From Astropecten irregularis (taxonomy: Eukaryota > Echinodermata > Asteroidea > Paxillosida > Astropectinidae), in assembly GCA_963971285.1 (NCBI GenBank), contig OZ020251.1, forward strand, positions 3,782,001 to 3,846,000: DNA of 64,000 nucleotides, read 5' to 3'. The notes beneath the pieces were generated by a model. The model saw nothing but the letters and a program-made list of their open reading frames with translations. It was not told the origin of the DNA and made no database searches. The translations under genes were made by a program, and so were the position numbers. Each line of letters begins with the position of its first letter. Position 1 is the first letter of the stretch. Shown here one piece after another: positions 1 through 11,135 of the stretch.

Positions 1-2047
1 ATCATTGCAGAGAAACTGAGATGCAGAGATTCTCTGGCTGCGTTAAATACTCCCAACAGCCCACCGCACTCCACGTCCAGCCAATAAGCAGCGATCACTT
101 ACCACTCGGGTGATGTTACAACCGTCGGTATTGGTTAGAAATTGATATATGGGCGGAGCTAAGACTGAAATCTTATGAGTGGGTTGGTGGCACAACCTGC
201 ACGTTGTGACATAGTGTCCAGATCTGATGCAAATGTCATATTGCGCAATTGGACAAAAAATCACTGGAATCGCATATAAACGGTTGAGCTGAGAAGCATC
301 CAATTTTTTGAGCCATAGAAAGGTGGTATATGAACCCACGTCACTAGCCAATAGACTCGGGCAGCGGGAAATTTCCATCAATCAATACCACGGTCCGAGG
401 GGCTGTTTTCAGTGCATTTCATCAGTAAGCAAACTCAAACGGAAACATCGGCTCCTCTGCCATGGAATGAAGACAATGCGACGAGCAACGCGAACAATGG
501 GCCCTCCTAATCGCCCCCACAATCTAATGGCCATTAAGTGCTCAGCAAAATCAAAAAAAGCTCATGAAGGCATCCTTATACGGCCAAGCCGAACAGGCTA
601 CCGTGTGCAAAATACTGGCCTTGAACGTCTGTATCAGTGCTAATTGTTTACCATGCAAGGGGATCGTGTAGCTCATTGGAAGCTATTTTTCGTGGCTGGC
701 GTCTCTCTGTCGCTTCGTAGCCGTGAAGATGTTTATGCAATTCGGTCTATTCTACGCTTTGCAGCCAAAATTCACCTTCAGGTAAAAATAGACAGATCAT
801 TTTATATAAATGTACAACAGCGTGCTGTACCTCGTACAGTTAACACGTTGGTATGTATCCATGCCATTTCGTTTGTTTTGTCATGTCTTATCAAGTGTTT
901 TGCGATTGTCATGCTAAATTGTTTCCCTTTGTTGGTTTTGCTTTATTTCTTTTGTTTTTTTTGAAATTGTACATCACGCAAAGGCGAAATGTTTTGAAAT
1001 CCAAAGGCTCATAACTGCACATGCCATGCATTTATCTGTAGCACTACAATCGTGCAACATCAGCACGATCTTCTCCTTCTGCCTGCACAATTCTACGTTA
1101 AATTGAGGAAAATGCCAATTACACGAGTCTTTCTATTTTAAGTCTTTTTATTGTTAAACATGAAATCGCCATGCTGAGCGAAATGTGTACAGTAATGATT
1201 TCTATATCATGCCATACCGTTTTATGTGCAGTTTAATATGGCAGCGCGCGGTTTAAAAGAAATGTCATACAAAGAGGTGTGCATATGCATATTAGGAATA
1301 TGGTTTTCAATTGTTAAAAGTGATTTTTCATTCTACCGAGATTCCCTGTGCTGAATGCCATACGGTGTGCGAATATGTATAGCTCTGTAGTGAGCTCAAG
1401 TTCTATACACTGCATCGTTAAAAGGGGTCTCACCCACAAGTACAATATTAAAACTAAGTTACTCAGACCTACGTATATTGAGCCAATAAGGAACGGACAC
1501 AGAGGAATTTGAATAAAATAGTAAATATTTAACGTCAGTACTTGTGAGTGGATTTTTACGGAAGGTATTTCTATTTTCGCCCACAGTTGAGTGGTAACGC
1601 AGCCTGTAAGTTGATACCGTGAGTCCGGAACTGCTGTCTTTTTTTTACACTAAACCAAAAGCAGTACTATCGGAACCAGTAACTGAAGGACTGTCTTTTC
1701 CCTGACTTACAGAGTGTCTTGATTAAACACGTCACCGGCAGGTAATGAATTTTAAAAAAGAAAAATCTGAAGGACGAATTTCTCGGTGGGCGAGAATTTC
1801 CACTAACAAAATAGCTGCAATGCTGATGGGTTCCAGCGCGTTCTACAGATGCACACACGAGCCAGAAATTAAGCCCGGTTACCTTGAATAATTATAAATG
1901 GGCAGATGAACAATGGGTCCTCAAATACGTGCAGCAGCAGCAAGATCTAATGCTTTTCCTATAGCGCAGCCTAATCGATGGAGCGTGTCCTATGTTTGTT
2001 TGCATTCAACAGAACCTTATACATTTTTGCAACAGATAGGCGAATCT
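1..2047. other. No recognised gene
   Basis: Only short open frames without family similarity or convincing splice context occur here. A possible exon around 644-781 (plus strand, ending CTTCAG before GTAAAA) has no recognisable product. Base composition is AT-rich, and no strong repeat structure was found by eye. Confidence 0.4.
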
Positions 2048-3168
2048 TTGATTCTAAGATTCTAAGATTCAACAATATTTATTGTCATGTAAAAGTAAAT
2101 CGTTTTCAGTGTACGGAGCAGAATTTAAAACATAGTACTTAATTTTGTTTTAATGTTAAAAACTAACAAGTGAAAAATACAAACATATAAAATTTACTAA
2201 AACCTTGAAAATGACTCACATAATTAAAATACTAGACTAAAACGCTTGAAAAAATGCTGAAAAAATACGTACATTATGATTAACCATTTGCATACAATAA
2301 CATAAATGAATAGATAATTTAGAAAAAAAAAGACAAATTGCTCATTATAAATTACATCATATTAAAATGAAAGTATAATGAAGGTAGGGGCGATATTTAA
2401 TAGGGATGGGTGGGTCAGGATAAGTGGGAAGTTAAACATTGAGTTAAGGTGAGGGTGTACGTGAGGGGGATGGGGGGGGTAAGAAGAGGAGGTGATGAAG
2501 GGGTGGAGTTAGGGGAAGGTGGTAAGGGAAAGTCGGATGTAAGGGGAGATAAGGGAAGGTTGCAAATGCGAGAAGATAAGGGGAGTGGGGAGGTAAGAGA
2601 GCAGGAGGGGTAAAATGGGTGGGGAGGTAGTGGAGGAGGAGTGGACAAAGGAGTGGGACAAAGAGAAGGGCACGAATCAAGAAGGTAGATAGAGCCCAAG
2701 CTACGTTATCTGGTAAACGTTAAATCAAAAATGTTAATTTTTGCCAATGGTAGGGAAGAGGATTTGAACCTGTTTTTTGTTTTTTTCAGAGCAAGTTGGC
2801 GCACCATTCCTGATCGGTTCTGAATTATAAAAGGGTTGGGAGTATGATTTGTATCAGACAATATTTCAGTAAATTTGGTCATAACATGATGCTGAGCAGT
2901 TTCTTGAATACCGCTGAACTCAGTTCCAATAATCCTCCGTGCCTGCTTGTCAACTCGTTGAAGTTTCCTATTATTGCACGAAGTGAGGGAGTTGAACCAG
3001 CTGATGCAACAGAAAATTACAATGGACTGAACAGTGTTAAAATGTCTTAAAATCTGGTTGCTGAGAAAGTAGAGCCTTTGAATTGAATTCTTCCAGATTC
3101 TTGGTGTATTTGCAGTACAGTTTTATCATCCACAAACGTCCCCAGGTATTTAAAGGTAATATCATACT
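2048..3168 (-). mobile_element. Decayed non-LTR retrotransposon (LINE) 3' end
   Basis: On the minus strand, conceptual pieces of a reverse-transcriptase C-terminal region can be read across stops and frameshifts: YLGTFVDDKT near 3120-3150, then SWFNSLT, RVDKQARRIIGTEF and further traces down to about 2770. The sequence ends near 2048 with ACAATAAATATTGTTGAATC followed by short tandem GAATCTTA units, as in CR1/L2-like 3' ends. It is broken and inactive. The clade is inferred only loosely. Confidence 0.6.
2385..2700 (+). repeat. Polypurine (G/A-rich) tract
   Basis: About 300 bases with almost no C on the plus strand and many GGGG runs. It lies inside the presumed 3' untranslated part of the LINE remnant. 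Such asymmetry can form triplex or G-quadruplex structures. Proline/leucine/serine-rich minus-strand ORFs here are by-products. Confidence 0.75.
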
Positions 3169-3887
3169 TTGGTAGGAAACCAAAACAGAAATTCAAACAA
3201 AATGTGTGCGTGTTCACTAGTTCCACGTCGACTTCGCTTTATGTCGCGAACTGAGGATTGCATAAACTAAACCAAGCAATATGTGTCCGTTGACTGACAG
3301 GACTTGATTGTCAAATATGAAACGCTGTACTTTCATGCTTCAGCACCTGCTCACTTCCATATAAATATCCATGTCATTTATTGAAAATTCCTAAGAGTGT
3401 TTATCAGGCTTTGAAATAACAAATATCGCCAAGAACAAAATTGTAATTGAACTTGTTGCGATGTAGAACATCGTGTACACGGATAATTAAAACTGAGGTT
3501 ATTTATCAGAATAGACGACTTTTAGTTGCACTTCTCGTTTTCTTAGATGCGACTTCTCGTTTTCGCTAAAAGGCATCTTGTTGAGATAATTATTGAGACA
3601 AGAAGACTTTGACCACCATAAAATGTGTGGTTTTCTGCATAACGGGAATGGCACTCGTAGATCTCCGTAGTTTAGAGATAGACGACAATGTGTATTTGGG
3701 TGAGTGATTTCGGTGATTGCCAAAAACTATGGCTTTGTCACATGAGTGACTTCCAGATATATGCGTTTTGAGCATTCGTGTTCTGAACACAACCCTCGTC
3801 AATAAAAAGACACCGTAATGGCGCCAAAAACACTTGTATCTATGATGCTTCGATTGTCAAAACCAGACAGAGACCGAACCATTGGCG
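3169..3887. other. No gene seen; repeat remnants
   Basis: Starts with an AAAGGTAATATCATACTTTGG end typical of the TTAA-flanked MITE family seen throughout the window, without a clear partner end. The rest is unremarkable. Confidence 0.35.
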
Positions 3888-4035
3888 ACGAATGGGAGAC
3901 TTTAGAGAACCTTTTCTTCAAGTCAACAGCGCACGAGCACGCAATTGTGAGCATGCGCGCGTTGTTGTGCGTCTGCGCTGTTGTGCGTACGCGTGCGCTG
4001 TTGACTTGAAGACCGGTTCTCCAAAGTCTCCCAAA
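3888..4035. mobile_element. Foldback MITE (TGGGAGACTTT family), copy 1
   Basis: Terminal inverted repeats pair TGGGAGACTTTAGAGAACC with GGTTCTCCAAAGTCTCCCA, and inner arms pair the TTCAAGTCAACAGCGC-type sequences. A second copy, at 54054-54200, is nested in another element. Confidence 0.8.
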
Positions 4036-4042
4036 GGTTGTA

Positions 4043-4090
4043 TCCATTGATCTCCATAATACATAATAATGTATTATGGAGATCAATGGT
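4043..4090. repeat. Perfect short hairpin
   Basis: ATTGATCTCCATAATAC is followed by eight bases and then its exact reverse complement. It directly abuts the preceding foldback element. Confidence 0.8.
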
Positions 4091-4177
4091 TGTATCATAC
4101 TTTGGTAAAAACGTTACTTTCTTATCTTTAAAATATCAAAATTGTGTTTGGTCATTGGTTTAAGTTTTGGTTTATTC

Positions 4178-4258
4178 TGTAAAGCGCATTGAGGAATATT
4201 TGATTTATAATGCGCTATATAAATGCTGTTTATTATTATTATAACTATTATTATTATT
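4178..4258 (+). repeat. SINE-like 3' tail
   Basis: GTAAAGCGCATTGAG, then GCGCTATATAAATGC and a TTATTATTA run: a tail seen in many metazoan tRNA-derived SINEs. The head is not recognisable. Confidence 0.5.
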
Positions 4259-4556
4259 AGCTAGTCTGGAGAGCGTAGCGTAGGCTGGGGTTCAGCCATT
4301 CAGCGTGTTTACCCTGGCAAGCATTCTCCTTTATCTAACACTACCTTTTAATCAAGAACTTGCGCCGAGCCTAATAATCTATAGCTTTTTAAATACTCGA
4401 GAAAATCATAGTCGGACTTTACACAATAAGAAAATGATGATCTGTGATTACCACTTTTTATTCGTTGTTCCAACAAGACTCCATACAACGGCTTAAGATA
4501 AAATATCAAAGAAAATGCACATACAGAACAGCAAACCAATTGACCAATATCTATAT

Positions 4557-4852
4557 AGACCTTTCTTTTGCAACGTCACATACCGAGTTTTTGCCAACCA
4601 GCATGGCGGAAACTATGGCGAGCCAGGCATTAAAAAATAACCACATATTTGACCCAATTTGTACGCAAATTGCAGATATTGCTGAATGTAATGGAAACAA
4701 CACAAGCGATGCTGATATGTATTTTGTACAGTTATGGAAAGTTTACAAAAACGTTGAAGTTGTTTACGCCATCTGTGAAGAAGACGAAATGATTTGCAAC
4801 ATTTGGCCGCCCATTTCTTGCCAACCAGTGTTTATAAACAAAAGAAAGGTCT
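4557..4852. mobile_element. 296-bp MITE with 14-bp TIRs and AT target duplication, copy 1
   Basis: Ends AGACCTTTCTTTTG and its reverse complement, flanked by AT on both sides. The equivalent site in unit B (about 12059-12071) is empty and reads TATATTGC, which proves the insertion. The 139-residue open frame from 4444 to 4863 spans it and is probably chance. A second copy is split at 41338-42203. Confidence 0.85.
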
Positions 4853-4968
4853 ATTGCTATTAATGTTTAAAGGAACTGTGCGATTATAGGCATTGCGCTT
4901 TTAAAGTTACCTTATGTATGTAATTAGGAAAAAAGGAAGCTGTCTGCTGCCACCTAAATACAATCATC

Positions 4969-5374
4969 TTAAAGGGAGGCTGCAATGATATTTAGTAAAA
5001 TCCACCGAAATAATTTAATTAACTTTTTATAATTATTTTAAATTTGATTAAAGTTTGTTTTTCCCCGCATCAAGTATTTTTTTTCTTGATATAAACCGCA
5101 CCCCTTTAGCATTTCGTGTCCACGCCCCTTCCCTAGTACGGGATTTTGATTGCCGTCAGTGACGCGGGACCAGCTTTAGCATTACTCGATGGCTTGTGAA
5201 CCAGCTACCGGGTTCCCGAGATGACGTCACGATGTTCCCCCCTCCCATAGTTAATCAAAATGATTTTAATACCAACACAAGGGAGGCTAAAACTACGACA
5301 ACCACACAACTGCGTTTTAAACACTTTATTCCATCAATATAGAAGCAAAAACACCCATTGCGGCCACCATTTAA
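4969..5374. mobile_element. TTAA-flanked insertion (piggyBac-type MITE)
   Basis: Bounded by TTAA at 4969-4972 and 5371-5374, with imperfect terminal repeats (AGGGAGGCTGCAATG and CATTGCGGCCACC). The corresponding place in unit B (12187-12190) has a single TTAA with matching flanks, so this is a clean empty site. Confidence 0.8.
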
Positions 5375-6655
5375 CATTTTGATTAGCAAGGACATGTATG
5401 AGTACGGCATCCATGATGATCCTGTCTGAAAATGTAAAACGTTTTTGCCTCGTTTTGTAATCTAAAAAAGACGTTCCAGATAAGATTTATGCACATAATA
5501 ATAAATACATATCAAAATACATTATCAAAACAAGTAATATGCCTAAACACTTGCAAACTGCTAATCGATCAAATAATGACCTCAGGCTATATCCGAGACC
5601 AGTAGCCTGGAGCTATGTCTAGGTCTGGGCCTACTGCAAATACATTGAAACACGCTGACTATAAGACGTAGCTATAGCTCTGGAAATCCATTTAAGACAC
5701 ACCCTAAGAGGTATTAAATGCATGGAGTGTCGATCAAGAATAGAATCGTTTGTTGGTCTTCCACATTTTTTCCAGATGTTTTCATGTTTCCCTTCATATT
5801 ATGTGTTTCTATTTACATTATGCACAGTTGTTGCTCCAAATTAATAAAAAGATCACAATAGCGCGTTTATCATTGTTATGCAATTTCAATCACAGTTTGA
5901 TTGGTTACATGTCTACGTTTTTTGCTCCACCAAAGACGCATTTTCTACTGATTTCTTTCGTGCTCTTGATAAAGTCGATTGTTGTAACTGGAAACTTCAA
6001 CATTAGAGAGGTTTCGCAAGCGAACGAATACGGTTAGCGCGCCGGATACGGCACCAGTATGTGTGTATATATGACGTCACAGTTGTTCTGCTATCCGTTA
6101 TACGTCTTCGAGGCACGGATATCTTGCTCGAAACGCGTAAGTGTTAAACGCGTAGCGAATATCAGTATTCTTGTAATTCTCTGTTCATCTTTTGTCATGT
6201 GCATGATTAGATTGAAAAGACAGGATTTGCTGGACACGAATATGTCATTTCTATGCATTTCAAAACTTCAGAATTAGACAAAATTAGCCTCAAAGTCAGG
6301 TACAAAAGTGGTTCTCCGTTGTCGGAAATAGACTTCACTATTGCGAAAATCGGATCGGCTGTTGACGTTGACGCATAGCTAAACGTACTCGTATGCGTAT
6401 CCGTTCCCATGCGAAACTCATCTATTAACAAACTTCAACAAGTATCAAAAGTCGCATGAAGATGAATCTCACCAAACCGAGTTCCGACTAATCTAGATAA
6501 TATAAATATAGTATAAAAATAATAGTAGCTGAATATTGTATATGATTTTGACAAATAATTAAAAGGATATATTAATTAATTTTCCAAACTGTCATATGAT
6601 AGATGCAATCATCACTTGTTGAGGGGCCGTGGTGTAACATGTAGTGTGATGCGAA

Positions 6656-9600
6656 CTACTGGTAACGACATCCGAGCAACTCGAGTCGCATCCGGGGTTC
6701 CTTGTCCCAAACAGTCGGCTCAATACGCACCGCCGTGGTCACGATGATTCGGTGAAACATATTTTTAACGGTGTCAGTACCGTTTTGAATTCCATCAAAC
6801 TCCTAAGTGAAATTGTGAAAAAATAATGAATGGTGTTATTAGCCATACTAATCACATCTACGTGATGGATATACGCTCTCTCTACCTCTGCAAAACAATA
6901 TGCTTACATTTTAGATCGTTCTGCAAGAAAAGCAACAATTATCGAAGTAACCAATTCCTTTCGCCAGATCATTCAATAGGATTTAATTTCAGTCGTTGAA
7001 AAGTGAACAAAGAAAAATTTACTGGAGCGGAAAACAATTAGCTGAATTCTTTCTCTGCTCACTCTTCAACGGCGTATTCAGTTTCCCCGGGGCTAACTGA
7101 TGATTATAGGAATTAATTTATACTACTGCTCAGATATGAGTTTTTTTTCATTAAACGAACCTTGATGCTTCCATCAACATCCGTCACATATTCGTATTCA
7201 GAGGATCCCATCTTCTTATGAGACACTTTGTACTGTTTTGCATGCTTTCTTCCATCGCCTTGAGTAACTACGCCAGTCACCACTGTAGGTTCAACCAGGT
7301 CCACTTCGATCCAGGAGCCTTCGTAACTATGCAATGAGTTAATGGTTGAGCAAAACATGTCTTTTATTAGTCTGAATACATGAGGCATTGAATGTATAAT
7401 TGATTGATAGGCCTATAGTGATCGTAATGATAGGAATTAATGTTACCAAAACGTTGGATATGTTTGTTACCTACGTTTCAGGACACCAATGATAGCCATG
7501 GTTGTTAAGACGTGCATCTGAGGCAGGGTGTCCGCTTTTGGCACTCGATGCTGTCATGCGATCGTCAGGGATGGTGTGGTTTTCAAGACCCAAGGGCGTC
7601 GGGTTGGAACAATTCACTGTTGGAACAAAGCAATAAACAGATGGACACTAATACCAATTCACCGGTGAAATGAAAAAATATTCAAGAACTTTTATTTGTG
7701 GGTATCTGCTTCATTTTGAGGGAAAGTTGGATATCATGGTTACTTATTTGCTAGTGTTTCTTTTGTATAAGAGCGAAGGTCTTGATTTGAAAATTTGGAA
7801 ATTACCGAGGACGATATTATAAAACGTACTTGTCAGCAGCCAAACTATATTATCTTCGGTAGATGGTTCTTCGGTAGTTGGTTCCTCGGTAGTTGGTTCC
7901 TCGGTAGTTGGTTCCTCGGTAGTTTCCTCGGTAGTTGATTCCTCGGTAGTTGGCAACTCGGTAGTTGGTTCCTCGGTAGTTGGTTCCTCAGTAGCTGGCT
8001 CCTTGGTAGTAGGTTCATCGGTAGTTGGTTCCTCAGTAGTTGGTTCCTTGGTAGTTGGCTCCTCGTTAGTTGTTTCTTTGGTAGTCGGTTCCTCGGTAGT
8101 TCGTTCCTCGGTAGTTCGTTCCTCGGTAGTTCGTTCCTCTGCAGATTGTTTCTTGGTAATTTGATCATCCGCAGTTGGCTCCTCTTCATTTACTCAATAA
8201 ATAAGCAGAATAAGTCGACCCATTACAAAATTCAAAACTAGAATAAGATCGGCATAAACTTAATGACAAATTGTACGACCAAAATAAAACTCCGTAAAAA
8301 AGTTCTGCAACTCAAGATTGAGGGATGATATATTTTTGTTACTGGTCTATGAACGGTGAAATTGGTATCATTGGAAAGTGTGATAATTCCTCTTTACAAG
8401 GATGTGTCATTATTTTGTTAAGCTAATGTTATCGTGGAATGTACAGCCAGGATAAATTTGCAATGTCCAAAAATGAAATGTTGCAAAATTCGTTCTTTTC
8501 ATTAAATCACCAATCGTTTCGAGGATGGATTGGGTTTGATGAATGGTGTTGATGCGCTGATGCGTGAAAGCACGGTCCAAACATGGTGTATTCTCATTTG
8601 CATTTTGCAACATTTCACCTCTGACTTTGCCCTTAATTCAGGAGAAATGTACATTCCATAATAACATAATCGTAATAATAATAATTATAAAGAAGAATAA
8701 GGACGCTTAGCATCAATATCAGTTTCACCGTTCATGGATCAGTAACAAAAGAAAAATAATCCCTCAGACTTGAGTTGCGGATTTTTTAGAGGTTTATTAG
8801 GAATTTCGAATGTCGTTTTATTCTATGAAACATTAAATGTTGTCATCCGCATTTAAAATGATTGAACATGAAGCCATACCTGTTGGACATCCAAAGACTC
8901 TTTGTATTTCCTCAGGATCTTCGGTGAGGAAGAGTCCATCCAGATAGTAGGGCGCCCCCTGGAGGTACGAGGAGGCAGGGATGTTCATCCCACCGAGACG
9001 TATGGCAGTGCATTTGCAGGGATCTTTGTACGGTAAGAACCAACGGGATGGTTTGCCAGATCGTGGGTCGTACTCTGATCCGATGAAGCAAACTTGATGA
9101 CACGATACCAACGCTGTATGGTCAAAATTGTAATGGGCATGTTACACACACTCCATGAAACGTCCTTTCATTGCGGCAAAAACGTAAATGGTAACGATGT
9201 TCAATTATTATATTGTTTTCATGAACGTCTTAGCCGTATTGTAACATCAGTAGCATTGCTGTGAGTATCGAGAAAATAATCCTTGGGATATAGCAGTATG
9301 TGAGTGGTTTCGTGGCTTCTGACTGCCGGTTCGAGTCCCGCTCCAATCAATTTTTCTATGTTCACCTATCAAATCAGTAGGTTCTATTTTCCAAGGAAAA
9401 GAGACTGTATGTTTCTTGGCAGGGTGTGGCCTTATGTAATTACTCTCGTTAATAAAAACGTTTGACAAAATTATACTTTTCCTGAAGGCAGCCAAAAACG
9501 AAGTAACCTACTTTTTTTTCAGAGCCACATAACTCATGAAGAGAGTATGATTTATGACTCATGGTATTACGGCAGAATCAAATATTATCTCATGCATGTC

Positions 9601-10122
9601 CGTCATGCACGATCTTGAATCCTCCACGGACCAGGATCCCAAAGAATCACATATAAGGACCTCACATCCCTCATTTCAATCGTCTCCTGATGAGGACTAG
9701 AGTAGACTAGTCGAAACGTTGAGACCTAATTGCGAGAAGTGCGAACGATATAGAAGTGCGAGAGTACGAACGATCCTTACATGGTGTTTCCGCAAACCGA
9801 TCCACATACCAATATTGTCACCATACAAAGCCTAAAATCTATCTTGAATCTAATTCAAAATTTAACTAGCTAGACAATAACGCAGTGCCATTTAACTCCG
9901 TACCCGGCCACATTCGTCTTAAAACACGCGCATGTAAGACACCTAAGCACAGCCTACATCTGGCTATCTACAGCTTTTTTTTCATATCCGTATTTATGGT
10001 CAATAGGTTAATTAAATTTTTAAAATACTCCACACTTAGAGTGTGTAATATTGAGACCTACATTGTACGTGCCTACCTGTAAGTGTTGATACCAGCAAAG
10101 CGTAGACCACAGCTCCGTCCAT
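6656..10122 (-). CDS. Secreted discoidin (F5/8 type C) protein with Thr/Glu/Pro linker, paralogue A
   Basis: Six exons on the minus strand: 10077-10122, 8880-9113, 7830-8183, 7475-7616, 7161-7326, 6656-6802. All introns are GT-AG with phases 1,1,1,2,0, giving 362 residues. Residues 1-19 form a signal peptide (MDGAVVYALLVSTLT, then ALVS). Residues 20-93 are an unrecognised domain with Cys20, Cys24, a CKC pair at 48-50 and Cys91. Residues 94-211 are a TTEEP-type acidic, Thr-rich tract, probably O-glycosylated. Residues 214-359 match the F5/8C fold: first Cys, ASS and ARLN motifs, WCPE, GSWIEVDLVE, VTGVVTQG, YKVS, and a closing RLELLGC before the stop. The start chosen is the only ATG giving a hydrophobic leader that splices in frame. 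Discoidin domains usually bind glycans, phospholipids or matrix proteins; the ligand here is unknown. The tandem paralogue is at 13208-16073. The gene model is inferred from sequence and homology, without transcripts. Confidence 0.87.
9283..9372 (+). mobile_element. tRNA-derived SINE fragment
   Basis: Box-B-like GGTTCGAGTCCCGC followed by TCCAATCAATTTTTCTATG and TTCACCTATC, the same tail as the SINEs at 43015, 51716 and 59428. It lies in intron 1 of discoidin paralogue A. Confidence 0.6.
9636..9825. repeat. Foldback element fragment (GTCGAAACGTTGAGA family)
   Basis: Shares CTAGAGTAGACTAGTCGAAA and ACATGGTGTTTCCGCAAACC with the element at 58150-58320 in inverted orientation, and the GACGACTAGAGCACACTAGT theme of the larger foldbacks. 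Confidence 0.55.
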
Positions 10123-10290
10123 ATCTCCTGACGGAATGAGCAGCAGTCGTTGATGCTCGCTGGTTTAATCGCAGCCCGCATCACCTACCCAATGACGAAG
10201 GCATTGATAGCCAATTAGAAGAGTCTGCAAACTGCTTAAAGAGTACTGGGCATTTTCTGATTGGTAGAATGTTACAAGGTGGGCGGAGTT
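10123..10290 (-). promoter_or_regulatory. Probable promoter of discoidin paralogue A
   Basis: This flank is conserved with the equivalent flank of paralogue B. On the minus strand it holds a CCAAT box (10260-10264), a nearby GC-box-like CCGCCC (10281-10286) and a second CCAAT-like site nearer the ATG. No canonical TATA box is visible. Assignment rests on position and conservation between paralogues. Confidence 0.4.
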
Positions 10291-10914
10291 TATTAACCTA
10301 GATGTGTGATATGGTTGTATTAGCGCAGGGGCTATATCAATATTCATCCGTCGTGAACGGCCTCCACTGTACTTGAGTGGCAATTCGACCTTTATAATTC
10401 CCTCGCTCAGTCGTGAATTGCTTTATTAATTGACTTCCGGTTAAATTAATATGTGCACCCGCGAAATACAATGAAGGCCGTATTAAACAATTTAATACGC
10501 GGTTGCCATGGATCCATAACAACAATCAAACCAGGACAATAGATCGGTTGAGAAAGGAAAGCCAGGAGCCCAATTAACGTTATAATTTGATTTTCAAGCT
10601 GTGCTATAAACTCAAACCGTATATTTTAGCCTTGACATTCAGCATAATTAGAAAGAGATTATACCCACGGACATAATGAACGCATAGACCGCCAGGTCCT
10701 ATTCAAAACTACAGGGGAAATTCGTGATTTCCGCGGCGCCCGACTAAAATCAAAACTACGGGCAAATTTATCCTTCGGTATAGTGAATTTACGCACAGTT
10801 GAAAGGTTCCATCCAAAAAAAATCAATAATGGCATTTTCCAATTAAAAAAAATCTCATATATACTTAGTTAGGTTTAAGTACTTCAAAGTAATGCGATGC
10901 CAATGTTAATGCTT

Positions 10915-11135
10915 GGGGCCAATTTCATAGAGCTGCTTAGCACAAAAAAAATGCTTAGCACAAAAACGGCTTGTCCAATAAAACAAGCCACCATTGAATA
11001 TTTGACTTGATATTCGTGGTCAATTGCAAGTGATACACAACACATGCACATTTGGTTGTTAATCATGTTTTTATTCAGACAGAAATGTCATGCTTAGCGA
11101 ATTTTTGTGCTAAGCAGCTCTATGAAATTGGCCCC
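10915..11135. mobile_element. MITE, GGCCAATTTCATAGAGCTG family
   Basis: TIRs GGGGCCAATTTCATAGAGCT and its reverse complement, with sub-terminal CTTAGCAC repeats. Related copies lie at 20579, 27657, 37748, 38347, 43357, 49118, 58325 (partial) and 62827. Confidence 0.85.

Larger units (their letters stand above)
4300..10640 (-). repeat. Segmental duplication, unit A (discoidin paralogue A)
   Basis: Collinear similarity with 11745-16650 covers the 3' flank, all six exons, the introns and the 5' flank. Unit A is longer because it carries at least two insertions (4557-4852 and 4969-5374) that unit B lacks, although its repeat exon is shorter. Confidence 0.85.

Noticed and set aside
43-381. Possible third discoidin paralogue exon near the left edge
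   Set aside because: A GGGCGGAG motif and a donor-like GTAAGTGA near 96-104 hinted at another copy, but no leader peptide or discoidin sequence could be read.
2415-2699. Pro/Leu/Ser-rich minus-strand ORFs
   Set aside because: These are by-products of the polypurine tract; overlapping frames are similarly open.
4444-4863. 139-codon plus-strand ORF as a gene
   Set aside because: It runs from duplicated flanking DNA through a MITE to its end. Unit B lacks the insert, and the other MITE copy keeps a different frame.
6656-7388. Initial reading of the discoidin domain as truncated
   Set aside because: The missing C-terminal half was found as separate last exons (6656-6802 and 13208-13354) ending RLELLGC and a stop, so both copies are intact.
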